From Myoxocephalus aenaeus (Eukaryota > Chordata > Actinopteri > Perciformes > Cottidae): 64,000 bases of DNA. A program made the position numbers and the translations under genes. The DNA lies in NCBI GenBank assembly GCA_038501785.1, contig JBAMJR010000170.1, positions 3,940,001-4,004,000 on the forward strand, given 5' to 3'. This document shows positions 24,241 through 35,459 of this stretch, piece after piece (position 1 is the first letter of the stretch; the number at the start of each line of letters is the position of its first letter). The notes under the pieces were generated by a model, which searched no databases, had not been told where the DNA came from, and was given only the letters and a program-made list of their open reading frames with translations.

Positions 24241-27232
24241 ATGATAAAGTGACCAAGTTCAGTTCAAGTGTTCAGTTGTCAGAGTGGTCTACTGGGAGCT
24301 CAGCTGGTTGTGCAGCCTGACCGCAGCGGGAATAATTAATGGTATTGCATATTAATGGTAATTAATGGTATTGCCTCAAAATTCTTAAAAAAAAAAAGTG
24401 GAACAATACATTTCCCTCAAGGATCAACACAAAGTGCAACATGAACTGAGAAACATGTAGAAAAAAAAACTCTGTTATGTCTAACGGCAAACAGTCAGTG
24501 CTGGGTGACGGATCGGATGTCAGAAAGCAAAGTGGAACCAAAACAGGAAGAAAAGGAAAGAGTCTACCATTGAGAGAGTGAGGGGGTGGGACGATGGGAC
24601 CAAGCAGAGCGGTGGATAGTAAAGCTGCTCTGTGTGAGCACAGCCAGGGACTGGGCTCCAGGGCAGGTTAGAATCATGACGAGCCACTGTGCCCTTGGTT
24701 GTTTCACAGGCTGATGTCAGTGTTTTTGAATGGACTTTGAGCGTGCCAATACCAATGGGAACCGCTACATGCAGCTAAAAGGGCGGTAAAGTTAGAGAAG
24801 TTACCGAAGGTTAAGATGAGCTGCAGCATTCTAGGTGATCTGTAACACTTTCCAGCAAAAGGTGAGGATGTGAGGTGTTTGGCCCAGGAGCGAGGTCAAA
24901 GTTGTCACGCATTCAGAGAAACATCTCAGAGTCTACATGATGGATGGGCATTACATTTTGTATGGCCATTCAGGTTTCACAGATGTCTTCTAATGACTTT
25001 TTGCACGGACATCTACAGTCCCCAGAGGATGAAATGTAATGACTTTAGTGACCCCCTGACCATTCATCTTGCACCATCATCAGGTAAAATGTGTTCTTTG
25101 CCAATACTATGGTTAGGAGCAAATACCTGCAAAACTAGTCAGTCTCAGATGTACTTTGTATCTAATGCTATTTAGCTAATGTTTTAACATACTGCTTGTA
25201 ATTATGAGTTTCGGAAATATTGTTACTAATTACTATGCCATCCTGTTGGGGCCATTGGAAGTTAAATAAAATACTAATTACAGAGCTGGGCGACCGGCGT
25301 TAGGAAAACCTTGAGAGTAAAGCTTGTGTATTAAGTTTATGAGAAGAAAAATATTCACTGAGATGATAATGTCATGCACTTAGTTTCATCAAGCTCATCA
25401 CATGGAAAAAGCCACCATGAAACACTGCGGTAAGGTGAGCCAGTTAAGCAGGTATTCCAGTCCCCCCTCTCCCCAGCAAAATATAAGGACGTAATTCACC
25501 ATTATCTGTGTACCTTTTCTGTGTTGTTTTCCCTTCAACCTGCCGCAGTGACAGTTGACCACGGCCTCTGAAAAGCATTGGTGTGTGTAACTAAAGTAAC
25601 GCTGTTTCCTGCAACTTCTACAACCCGTTCAAAACTTGCAAAGTGTATTCTGTTTCATGCAGTATATTTATTTTTGTCATAACATTTCTTCTTGAACTTT
25701 GACCTTCGTATCCGGTAGCTGCGCTCTCGGCAGCTCAGTTAATGTGACGTATCTTCCGCTGACCTGAGATAGTAAAAAGTATACATTATACAGGACAGTG
25801 AGCCAGAAACGCCTTCTGGTTTGCACACTGCAAAGTGCAACATGCATTTGGCAATACTATATGTATTGGGACATTCAAATATTCTCTTCTGGCTCAACAG
25901 TATGGGCGTATGAGTGTTGGGGTGCACCCTTAGTCCTCATCTCAACTAAACATTTTTTTCATAGTATTTTGTCCACCACCTGCATGTCTGTGTTGTATTA
26001 TAACATCATAACATTGTGTGGGTGTGTTGTTTCTATTCCCTCCCCAGCCAAAGCACTCTTAACATTCTCTTAATGCACTCCATATGTATCGCGTCAGCTT
26101 GCAGACTCGCACAACAGGTACGATTGTTTGGCGTAGACCTGAAGATATGCGAGTGTCCTCTGAGTGTGGGGTCTAATGTGTTTCCCAAAAGATGTGCTTT
26201 TGTGCTGCTAATGTCAAATTGCTCAGAGTACTCTGTCTCCAATTACACAGTGACAGACGTCTTGGGTGCACCATTGATCTGGTGCATCTGATTGTATCAG
26301 CCATGCCCTGAAAATTCATTTGAAGCCGAGAAGGAGACTGTTTATGTGGGGATTTTTGGACAATGCGATAAATGCAACATCACAGTATTGTTTACAAATA
26401 TTTTATGACTTTGTTTTTACTCCAGAACTGCTCTAAGCTGAATGGCATCCACTGGGGGAAACATGAAGTGGACTTTTAAGTGTAGAAAACAATGCAGAAG
26501 AAATTGTTTCCAAGACTCCATTTATCATCTTGGGGCCTTGACTTGACCATTTTTGAGTTCTTGCCCATGAGCGTACACCAGTGCCTGCAGGTCGTGTTTT
26601 AAAGTATGCATGGGTAAAACAATAATTTCTCTCTACACTATTGAATTTGTACGTTAATGCTTTTCAGCTTTTATTTTCTCTCTCACCAACTGCTCCCCTG
26701 GTGTACTCTGTGTTTTTAGCCCTTCCTCCACCGAGCCCTCTCAGACTCGCATTCCCTTTCTAACCTCCACCATGAACATGTTTGAGTGTGTGTGCCTGTG
26801 CCGGTTAAATGATTTACTCTCCAGCGGCGAGGTCTCTCAAGATTGGCCCTCCTCCTTGCATGACGACATGTCCACTCCATTCAACGTCTGCCTACCCAGC
26901 GTCCGAAGAAGTGCTGTACAAGCGTTTTGCGTTACTTTCTCAAAGCATTTTTACTGCCGACAAAATCACTGCAAATATATTTTCATGTTCGTCGTCAATC
27001 TTTGCTGAGCAGGGGGTTGACATTTTCAATGCTACTGTGTGCGATGGAGAGACTATATAGGCTTCCGTCCCTGTAACACATTTCATTGGTCACTGGAGGT
27101 AATCTGTGACCCATTTGCCCTTCACATCGCTGTTGGATGTAAGTGTACACGCTCTTTGTGTTACATGATAGCATTGATTGCCTACAAATTGGTTAATTCT
27201 CCTCTGACTGGTGCTCGGTCAAATAGAGTGTG

Positions 27233-27233
<1 letters not shown>

Positions 27234-27285
<52 letters not shown>
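27234..27285. repeat. (TG)26 microsatellite
   Basis: Fifty-two bases of uninterrupted alternating TG. Confidence 0.98.
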
Positions 27286-27291
<6 letters not shown>

Positions 27292-27984
27292 CGGTAATGT
27301 ATTTGTTTCCATGAATTTAAACTTACTTCCCATTAATTTTTTTCTGACCAAGGTCACTTTGGCATGAACCCAGGTCTGTGGTGCATCTAATGCTAATTAT
27401 TTCCTGTTACGGCTTGCAGTATGCTGGATGCAACCTTCCAGTAATGTGCTGCAGTGTGATGGGTTTTTGCAGAGAGTTTGTAGAGGGTGAGGGGATGTGG
27501 TGGAAATACAAAATGCATAATTCTGTTACACCCCATAGTCACACGCTACATCCATTTAGATTGGTGTCATTGAATTTACCCATTATTTTGCCTTGGGTTC
27601 AGAATAAATATGAGAGAAATTCAGGTCAGACCAGTGTATGGCCTCAGTCCTCTCTCTTGGGGTTTTGTTTTCCTGGAGCAATCTCCATGTGTATAATATC
27701 ACATTCATTCAGCATTTGATAGAGGACTTTCTTCATTAAATCTGTTTTTATTAATTATGCATCATTTGTGATATTGGCTTTTATAGTTAAATGACACATT
27801 AGCCTCAATACTAAAAGTGCATTGCTGACTTTTCCAAAAAGATCATTCTTGCCAGGACGGAAACCCAGTTTCCAACTGGCATGCTCCCATTTAATCACAA
27901 ACATTTGCCATTTTGATTCCTGTTACCTGTTGTTTGTGTCAACGCCACAGTAAAGGCAGCGAGGGGGAGATCACTTCATACCCG

Positions 27985-28370
27985 ACTGAGCATCGTGAGT
28001 CCTCTCTCCTCTAATAAATAGTCTTTTTTGCCATTAATTACATTGTTTATCCTAAAATAATAATAAGTGCGTCCATGATACTAATGTGATTGATTATGTT
28101 CATTCATTAGCACTCGTAAAGAGCACAAGTTGGCTCGAGTCAAACTGACTGTGAACACAAGACATAAACAGAGGGTCTAACATTGTGAGGGAGGATGAGA
28201 GTGCCAACAAAAGCTGTCATAGATTAGTTTCTTTTCTAAATTGGTGCCATGCGTATCATATTAGGCCAATCAATCAACCTCAATGATGCAGATAATTAGA
28301 ACATAAACGTATCAAGGTGCAGAGATGCACATTCGGGTGTAAAGCAGCATTAAGGAAGTGTTAATGCAGT
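27985..28370. promoter_or_regulatory. Candidate conserved non-coding / enhancer block
   Basis: Inferred only. The block holds ATTAATTACATT near 28033, TGATTGATTATG (28087-28098, a PBX/HOX-type composite), CCAATCAATCAACC (28266-28279, the same TGATTGAT core on the other strand) and GATAATTAG (28291-28299), with no microsatellite or recognised transposon. Two PBX-like composites in opposite orientation within 200 bases is the strongest regulatory-looking signal in the window. Conservation cannot be judged here. Confidence 0.3.
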
Positions 28371-31300
28371 TTTATTAACTCCTCCTCTCCATCTCTCTTT
28401 CTGTCTATTTTTTCTGCTCTTACCCATTTATTTTCTGCCTGTATCGCTTTCTATCCTGCCACATAAACCTCTTCCATCACTACTACCCAACCCTCCTTTT
28501 AAAAGTGGAGATGGAGAAAGAGAGAATTAAGCAATGGTAAACAGACCGATTCCTCTTGATGATGCTGATATTCATATTTTAATTATGATTCATTGACCCC
28601 CTGCCTGGTGCTAATGCATTATATATATCTCTCTCTGCCGATGAGGCAACTGCATTAATAATTTTTGGCATCGTACACAAAAGTCTTCAACAGTTTGTTG
28701 CAGATTTTCTTTTGTCCTTGTAATGCACAGAATCATCAGTCATTTTGTCAACTAAAGCTAACACAGCAATTTATAGTGTGTCATTAAAATGCCAACCTCC
28801 TTCAGATGAAATTTGGTCTTCAATAAGTAACTTACTCAATAATATATTCCCCACAAGTTTAAGTGGGGACATCTTGGTGTGAAACTTCTCAGAATTGAAA
28901 TGCAGATTAAAAATCATTGTCCCAGTCCATTTCTAATTTGAAAATAACTATACTTTTGCATTATGGACCAGAAAAAAATTTGCATGTACTCGCATCCCAA
29001 TCTTGTTTTAAACAAAAATACTCCCTCTGACAGTCAGACAGACACACAAATATGCAACCCACATCTTTCTCTCCTCCTTCACTGCATATCTAGACCCAAT
29101 TATGTACTTCATGATCTGTGGTCAAAGACACTTCTCAGACAATCACCCTAATGAATTGGGCCTCCTCCAAATACAGAAAGCTCCATCACTTGGGGTGTCC
29201 ACTTTTGAGTGTGTGTGTGTGAGAGAGAGTGTTGTGTGTTCATGCAAAGCAACAGACGCGGTTAGATACAAACGGTACCCGTTTAAAAGCGTAGATTTGC
29301 CACTGATGACATCCATGGTTTTCAATAAAAGGATGCATTTGTAGATTTGTTGCTGTAAACTATATTGTACCTTTCCTCTCATTGCATATTTGCATTATCT
29401 TAGGTTTGGACTCCAACTCTTTAACTAATCAGATCAAAGAGTTATCCTTCCAGAATGTAATGATGCTCATGATGAGACTTGGATTCACGGATCTAAGCTC
29501 AGTCTATTTTGGCATCCAACTTTGGTGGTATTGCATTAGCACCTCCAAAGAGGAGAGCAGAAGGACATCATTAAATAATTCAGTGTAATCTCGACCACAA
29601 CTCGGTACAAACAACCATCTTTGTGTTCGTCTGTTTTCCTCCTTAAAGACGGAGCCTAAAAAAAGCTTTGAACTTGATGCTAAATCACTGCTCCAGCTCC
29701 ATAACATAGTCATTCTCTCTTCACATACTCATTATCCAGGGCTTTGAGACAAGTAAAAGAGGCAGTGTTTGTTTAATGAATATTTAATTTTTCAGTTACA
29801 TGGAGAAAGCCGTCACAAAAGCATCATCAAAGTAATGTAAAATACAATTTTGTTAACCTCCCATCAAGATCAGGATCCGGTGCAAAAAGTGAAAAACATG
29901 ACAGCAAAATGGAACAATATTTAAGATACTGATCATTTACATTCCTATTTTTTTTACGAGTGTTTAAAACGACCACGTTCTGCAAGGCCAGGCCGTTGTA
30001 GAGGCATAACTCACCGGGGTCTGGGGAGGCTCAGTAGGCATTTGTCTGGGTCGATCATAATTACAATTCACCATTGGCTAAACCCTTTCCCCAAAGTGAT
30101 TGTCCAATCACAGTTTAGCAAGGGTAAGTATTCAAGGACTTCTCCACATACCAAAGCAGAGTGCAGAGTGACACTTGGCATTTGAAGAGATCTGAGGGTA
30201 ATGCCTTTTTTTGGGGGGGGGTTCCAAAACGAAGTAAAACTGAAAAGTGTATTGATTTAAATATTGTGCCTATCTGATACAAATATATTGTTTTGTGGGG
30301 TTATAGCTGTCGGCTCGAGTACTGACTGAGATCCAGATTTTAACTCCTAAATATCAAACATGTTTGAAATTAAGTGGGGCAGCCCCGATGACTGGATCTG
30401 TAAACTCCTCTCATTACCAGCTAGTCTGGGCCGGACATCGATACCAACCAAGGTCCCAGACCAGATTTCTCCTCTGATTGTCAGGAGGGTTGAATCTGGG
30501 ATAAATCGCCGCAAAACTCCTCTATTCTGAGCCAGCCTTATGGGGGATGGGGCTTAGTAACCTTTAGCAATTAGACCACAAAAACATATTTATTTTCCAA
30601 ACTACTTGTCGTAAAATCGAATTTCCCCGATGAATATTTGGGTAGCCATCTCATTACATCCGAATTGGACGTTATTGGGCTAAACATGTCAACTATTTCC
30701 TTAAACATCTGCACGACTACCCACCAATACCCTGTTGGTCAAAATGTTACAAGCTGGCTGGGAGCTTAGAACCCAGTGTCTGGATACTCTTCCATTTTGT
30801 CATGAGATCTGACAAAGCTCTGGCCATCTGCTCTGCTGAAATATTTAGCCATGCTGTGGTGCAGCATCCCTCTTTGGGCTCTGGTACAATGTGGAACGAC
30901 CAAGGGTTATGTGGCAGCAGTTTGTAAGGAAAAAGGGCATTGTCACATCTGCAGCTGTGCACAATAACAAGCTGATGTAACACTGGTGTACAGGAGGAAA
31001 GTAGCAGGGTTCAAGCTAGCGAATACCCTTCCTTACTATAACAATCCCACTGAGGTTTCCTAAGGCAAGGCCTTTTCCCCCCAACTGCTCCAATGTAAGT
31101 ATTAGTATTGTACCAGCCAGGTGTTAATGGGTATGACTGCATCCATTTAAAGCAGAGTGTTGATGGCAAATGGCTAGTGTGTGACTTTGAAGAAAAAACC
31201 TGCATACTTACACATACACCAGATGTCTTGGAGCCAACCTGCATTATGCATTCAACAAATCCCCCGCAATGTCATGGACAATGTGATACCATTCCATGCT

Positions 31301-31679
31301 GTGCAGAAATACATCCTGTGTGATCTACAGGCCTGCTGATGAAAAGATGGCGGGAGTGAAACTGATTTAATGTACATGCAGCAGTGCCCACTGTGTTTAT
31401 GCACGAGTGACTATCCACTCAGACATTTGTGTATGTGTGATTGCGCATGACTATAAAATTGATCTGAGACCCAACCATGATGCAGTCATTTAAAGTCGGT
31501 GTCATGTAAAACATTGACAAAAGTCAAACCCAATCATTCCATGCTGTCAAGTCCCTGTAATAACTGTTTCTGCTGGCTTTTAGACATCAAAATAAGTTTT
31601 CCTATATAATCAGACACCAGTGTTAAATGTTGTGCAAATATTGTACGCCAACACAGGTTTGCCTGTTATTGTTAATTAG

Positions 31680-31680
<1 letters not shown>

Positions 31681-31738
<58 letters not shown>
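31681..31738. repeat. (TG)29 microsatellite
   Basis: Fifty-eight bases of uninterrupted TG, followed by an A-rich run. Confidence 0.98.
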
Positions 31739-31741
<3 letters not shown>

Positions 31742-32202
31742 TAAAAAAAAATGTTTTTGTAGGTATAATTACAGATCCTGCGAGCTGTAGTTAGCGATTT
31801 CTGCTTCCACTTGATTATCCATTTTGAATATTCATTAAGGGCCAAGGTTGCAAAAAGGTGAGCTGAGCAGCTCAGACATGATTTTCTTTTCAAGCAATTA
31901 CCTCCTGCTCCTAACAGGGAAACCCCAAGCACTCTCGGGCCAGATGGGTGATGTAGTCCCTCCAGCATGTCCTGGAACTACCCTTGGGTGTACCCAGGGG
32001 GTAGACTTACCAGCAAAGCTTCTTACATAGCGTCTCTCATGGTGGAGGTCCTCAGCACCAGTCATATCCCCCATATGACTGGTAACCATGGCAATCTGCT
32101 TGTGTACCACAGTTGAATACAATGTAGGGCTGGGCATCTATCTACATATTGGTAATTTTATATCTCTTAATCACATTATAACATGTTTTCTGTTTTTTTC
32201 TC
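31739..32202. other. Spacer with a possible retroelement trace
   Basis: TAGTCCCTCCAGCATGTCCTG near 31954 resembles a phrase common in a teleost dispersed retroelement, and TAGGGCTGGGCATCTAT near 32125 resembles a DNA-transposon end. Both are too short to annotate as elements. Confidence 0.3.
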
Positions 32203-32420
32203 ATTTTATTAGGAACTTTGTCTTCTGTTTTACTCTAAATGGGACCATAATATTCAGATGAACATCACACTGTAAATCTTACTGAGGTAAGAAATCAAGT
32301 GGGAAGTCGAGTAATCTTCTCATAGATTTCTATACAATCCAAGTTTTTTTTGCAACCAGATGTTGTAATGTCACCACCTAGTATCTGTGAGAGAGATGTA
32401 CCATGTAGACACACGCTGAA
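32203..32420 (+). repeat. Dispersed repeat, copy A
   Basis: Shares an ordered set of words with 41200-41830: TTTTACTCTAAATGGGACCAT, GATGAACATCA (32257-32267), AAATCAAGTGGGAAGT, TTCTCATAGATTTCTATACA and TTTTTGCAACCAGA. It is a teleost dispersed repeat that I recognise but cannot name; I see no polymerase III boxes and no coding capacity. This copy is short and lacks part of the middle that is remembered for the family. Confidence 0.6.
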
Positions 32421-32887
32421 ACGACACCAACACTGTGACTTTTTGCACCCGTTTCAAACTTTCACAATGGACGTGTTGTGCTCAAAACATTAATGCAAAT
32501 GCCTTCGTGATTCTGGCCCTGAATGACTCAAACAAGAAGAAGTGCTTCAGGATGTAATATTCTTTATTGAGATTTAAAAATGACAAGCAAGTTCACACCA
32601 ACTGAAAGCTTCTCAGATATCATAGAGACTTGTTTGTTTTGTTTGTCTGGTTAGTATACGTGGTTGTTATGTACAGGAACCCAACATTTGCTGTGACGTG
32701 TATTGAAAGGAAGAAAGGTGGCAATAGGAGCAAGGCAGATCCACCGTAGAGACAGCCTGGGAGATCAATGAGAGACATATTGCTTCCCAGATTAGGTTTG
32801 TTTTCCAATCATCTTCTGGCCATATACCATATTGATTAAAACCTAATAACCTCATAAGATGGTCTCCTCCACCTTTCTCATCCTCCG

Positions 32888-32941
32888 CCACCCCTCCCCC
32901 TCTCCTCCTCCTCCTCCTCTTCCTCCTCTTCCTCTTTCTCA
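32888..32941. repeat. Polypyrimidine (TCC-rich) tract
   Basis: Nearly pure C/T on the plus strand with repeated CTCCTC and CTTCCTC units, so the minus strand is a GGA-rich purine tract. Confidence 0.9.
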
Positions 32942-33681
32942 CTGTCCCCAAAGAGAAACGACTCATCGGCTCTCCTCACTATTAAAGAAACGCTGACAGC
33001 AAATCACTCTTCCTGACCTCAAAGTTGAGCCTTTAATTTTGATGATATCTATCAATCATGACAAGGATATCAAATAAAAAAAAAAGGATTGGCCGGGTTA
33101 TATATCCGACCTACGATTAAAAGATATTACCCTGCAACACACACATCAATCTAGGAAAAGTGTCAAGCAGACAAGAGGGTTAGGGGGGAAAACAATCTGG
33201 CAAGTTGACGACATTAGCTTTGATTGGTGCAACATTTGGCTGACAAAGCTTTGCATTTATTTAGGAGAAATTGCTTGGCGTAAAACTCATATTTCAAACA
33301 TTGATGCCTCCTGAAAGTTTCATGAAGGTGAAGTTAACCTCGTTGCACTCTGCTTTAGCGATTTGTTTGCAATTGTTAGTCCATGAACCTTACTTGAGCC
33401 CTGAGTCAGTGTTTACCCTGTCACCACTCTAATTTCACAGGTGTCATTCTGCTGATACTCGCGCTATCCATATTTCCTTCATCAAACAGTCGGTAATGGG
33501 CGTTAAAACATCACTTCAAACTTTCTCTCCTCCCGTCAGTGCTCTCCACACCCTCTTCTAGGCCTCCTCCATCTGCACCAAAACATCCTAATATGACATC
33601 CCATCACACTTCAGCAACCTGAAGAGGCTTTCTTTTCAGGAGAGGTAAACGTTCAACAGTATTAGAAGGTGTGGCAGAAAT

Positions 33682-33727
33682 ACACACACACACACACACA
33701 CACACACACGCGCACGCACACACGCGT
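33682..33727. repeat. (AC)n with CG interruptions
   Basis: An AC array from 33682 to about 33709 that passes into ACGCGCACGCACACACGCGT-like degenerate repeats. Confidence 0.92.
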
Positions 33728-34007
33728 ATGTATACAGACACAGGGGGGAATGAGCATAACCTTCCTGTGGGCTATATTTTACTGCTGATGGACTACTGTT
33801 GGTTTTATTGCCTCTAATCCTGAGTGATGCTCAAATCTCTCCCTTCGCTTCCTGTTGGCTTCATATTCTCTTTATGTTTTCCCCTCATTGTCTCGCTCAC
33901 TCGCTCCTATTAAGCTTTCTTGCTTTCCATCTCTGTTACTCTCACTTTGAACTCCAATAAGAACACGCCAGTAAAGATTGACTTATAAAGATGCACTATA
34001 AAGAGAG

Positions 34008-34008
<1 letters not shown>

Positions 34009-34061
<53 letters not shown>
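34009..34061. repeat. (AC)26 microsatellite
   Basis: Fifty-three bases of uninterrupted AC. Confidence 0.98.
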
Positions 34062-34062
<1 letters not shown>

Positions 34063-34139
34063 TTCTGTCTTTTATGTGACGCTCATTTTCTTGGGATCAT
34101 TTAATTTCCTTCCCATTCTATGCCTTGCTCACAGGAAAA

Positions 34140-34250
34140 CACGTCTTGGTATATTAACCTTATTAGTGGTATTTGCATTCTAATTAAAGGGGAATTTACT
34201 TGCCCAGCATGGGAGATTAAAGCAGCATAAGGACCACTCGGGCATGTGGC
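34140..34250. promoter_or_regulatory. Candidate conserved non-coding block with octamer
   Basis: Inferred only. ATTTGCAT (34171-34178) is an exact POU octamer on the minus strand (ATGCAAAT), followed two bases later by TAATTAAA (34181-34188). GCATGGGAGATTAAAGCAGC follows near 34208-34227. Adjacent POU and homeodomain cores are common in neural enhancers, but chance cannot be excluded. Confidence 0.25.
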
Positions 34251-34983
34251 AGAAGGCAACCTTTAACAAGGCTCTTGCTTTCATGTTGTAATGATACAGT
34301 GGTTGGTTGCCTTTGTAGAAAGGCCCTGCTTCCCTCCATCAATCCACATTTCCAAAACACTTTCTACCCGTTAAACAGTTTCACAGAGGGGTGTCACATA
34401 GCAAAACCCTTAGGCATGCCAAGGTCCCTGTTTTTCAAATTATGTTCCACCAAAACAACTAATCAAAATGTGCTTAATTTATAGCAAACAGGAAACTTAA
34501 AGAATCTGAAAGGAATAATCTTGGGAGTATCAAACACTCACCCCCTGTAGACCTGAAAGGTGGCTGTAAAAAAAAAGTTTGTCGTTTGTTCTTTCATGGA
34601 CGGAGGGGTGGCAGCTGTAGAAACTTGCCAAGCTGTTATTGCTGCATAATCCACTACTTGCTTCTCACAGAGGGCACTCCAAAAAGGCCAGTTTGAGTAA
34701 TAGACTCATGGGTTTGAAGGTTTATCTGATGCCAACACACTGCACAACAGGATTTCACTGCTCTAGAAAATTACCGTGTCAGCATTTTCTATTTTACTGC
34801 GACGATCACGAGGTAATCTGTATGGCGTCCACGTTACTCAGGAATCTGCCAAGAATGTGTGCGTGCACACATTTGACTGGCCAATGCAGTGCCTGGTGAG
34901 CTTGGTGTATCTAGCAAGTATCTTTAACATACTGTAAGTATATAATTGTTCATATAAATAATGAAGAATGTTGTGACTTAGAG

Positions 34984-35450
34984 CAGCGATCCCCAACCTT
35001 TTTTTGCGCCACGGACCGGTTTCGTGTAAGATAATATTTTCATGGACCGGCCTTCACGGTGTGTAAATATGACGTCATAAAATGATACGACTGGCATAAA
35101 AACAAAAATAAAGTGCATAAAAATATAGCTTACCATTACGCCGAATTAGTGGGAGCCCTGAGCTTATTTCTCTGCAACGAGCCGGTCCCATCTCGGGGGG
35201 TGATGGGAGACAGCGACGCCATACGTGTGTTCTGTATGTCCTGTTTACTCCGTAACTTAAACCCCGCTTCACAAAGACAGGATGTTGGAAATGGAAGCGG
35301 GGTTTTCAGAGCTTTTTTGACGATCTCAGGATATTCTGCCTTGATTTTAATCCAGAACACCGGCAGAGTTGAAACGCACTTTTGAGTTTCATTTTTGGGG
35401 TAACGTATCACGTGACCTCTTGACCTCGGCCCGGTGGTTGGGGACCGCGA
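34984..35450 (-). mobile_element. Second copy of the 20 kb hAT family, inverted
   Basis: The left end is CAGCGATCCCCAACC. The right end, on the minus strand, begins TCGCGGTCCCCAACC, so the outermost bases there have changed from the expected CAG. The body shares long words with 20159-20771 in the opposite orientation, for example GAGATGGGACCGGCTCGT-like and CTGGATTAAAATCAAGG. No target duplication survives (ACTTAGAG left, AGAAAACA right). At about 467 bp it is more deleted than the 20 kb copy, yet its coding scrap is better preserved. Confidence 0.85.
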
Positions 35451-35459
35451 AGAAAACAT
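35136..35459 (-). pseudogene. hAT transposase dimerisation-domain fragment
   Basis: A 107-codon minus-strand frame starting just outside the element end. Residues 31-67 match the hAT C-terminal dimerisation domain: LPVFWIKIKAEYPEI, VKKALKTPLPFPTS and LCEAGF (62-67), the family's F-W...Y-P...L-P-F...C-E-x-x-F pattern. After GF the normal serine and following helix are missing and the reading continues in unrelated sequence, so an internal deletion joins the domain to distal sequence. The first 20 or so residues are translated terminal repeat and flank and are unlikely to be native. In full-length proteins this domain mediates multimerisation of the transposase. Here no DDE residue or BED finger remains. 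Confidence 0.75.

Larger units (their letters stand above)
24241..31680. other. Repeat-poor gene-free stretch
   Basis: No exon or named mobile element. Small items are an imperfect duplication of AATTAATGGTATTGC at 24334-24348 and 24360-24374, a long TG array (27234-27285), a TG/GA-mixed run at 29208-29230 and a G9 run near 30210. Around 27.98-28.70 kb the sequence becomes AT-rich with many homeodomain-type cores. Between about 30.0 and 30.75 kb lies a compositionally different patch (GGTCTGGGGAGG, CTGGGCCGGACATCG) that could be an unrecognised old element. Confidence 0.42.
32421..34983. other. Gene-free stretch with CA arrays
   Basis: Holds a polypyrimidine tract (32888-32941), two CA arrays and an AT-rich motif-dense block near 34.14-34.25 kb. 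No exon recognised. Confidence 0.45.

Noticed and set aside
30000..30750. Compositionally distinct patch that might be an old element
   Set aside because: No terminal repeats, coding motif or second copy seen in the window.
31945..32110. Possible retroelement fragment (CCCTCCAGCATGTCCTG phrase)
   Set aside because: Only one short phrase matches memory; too little to annotate.
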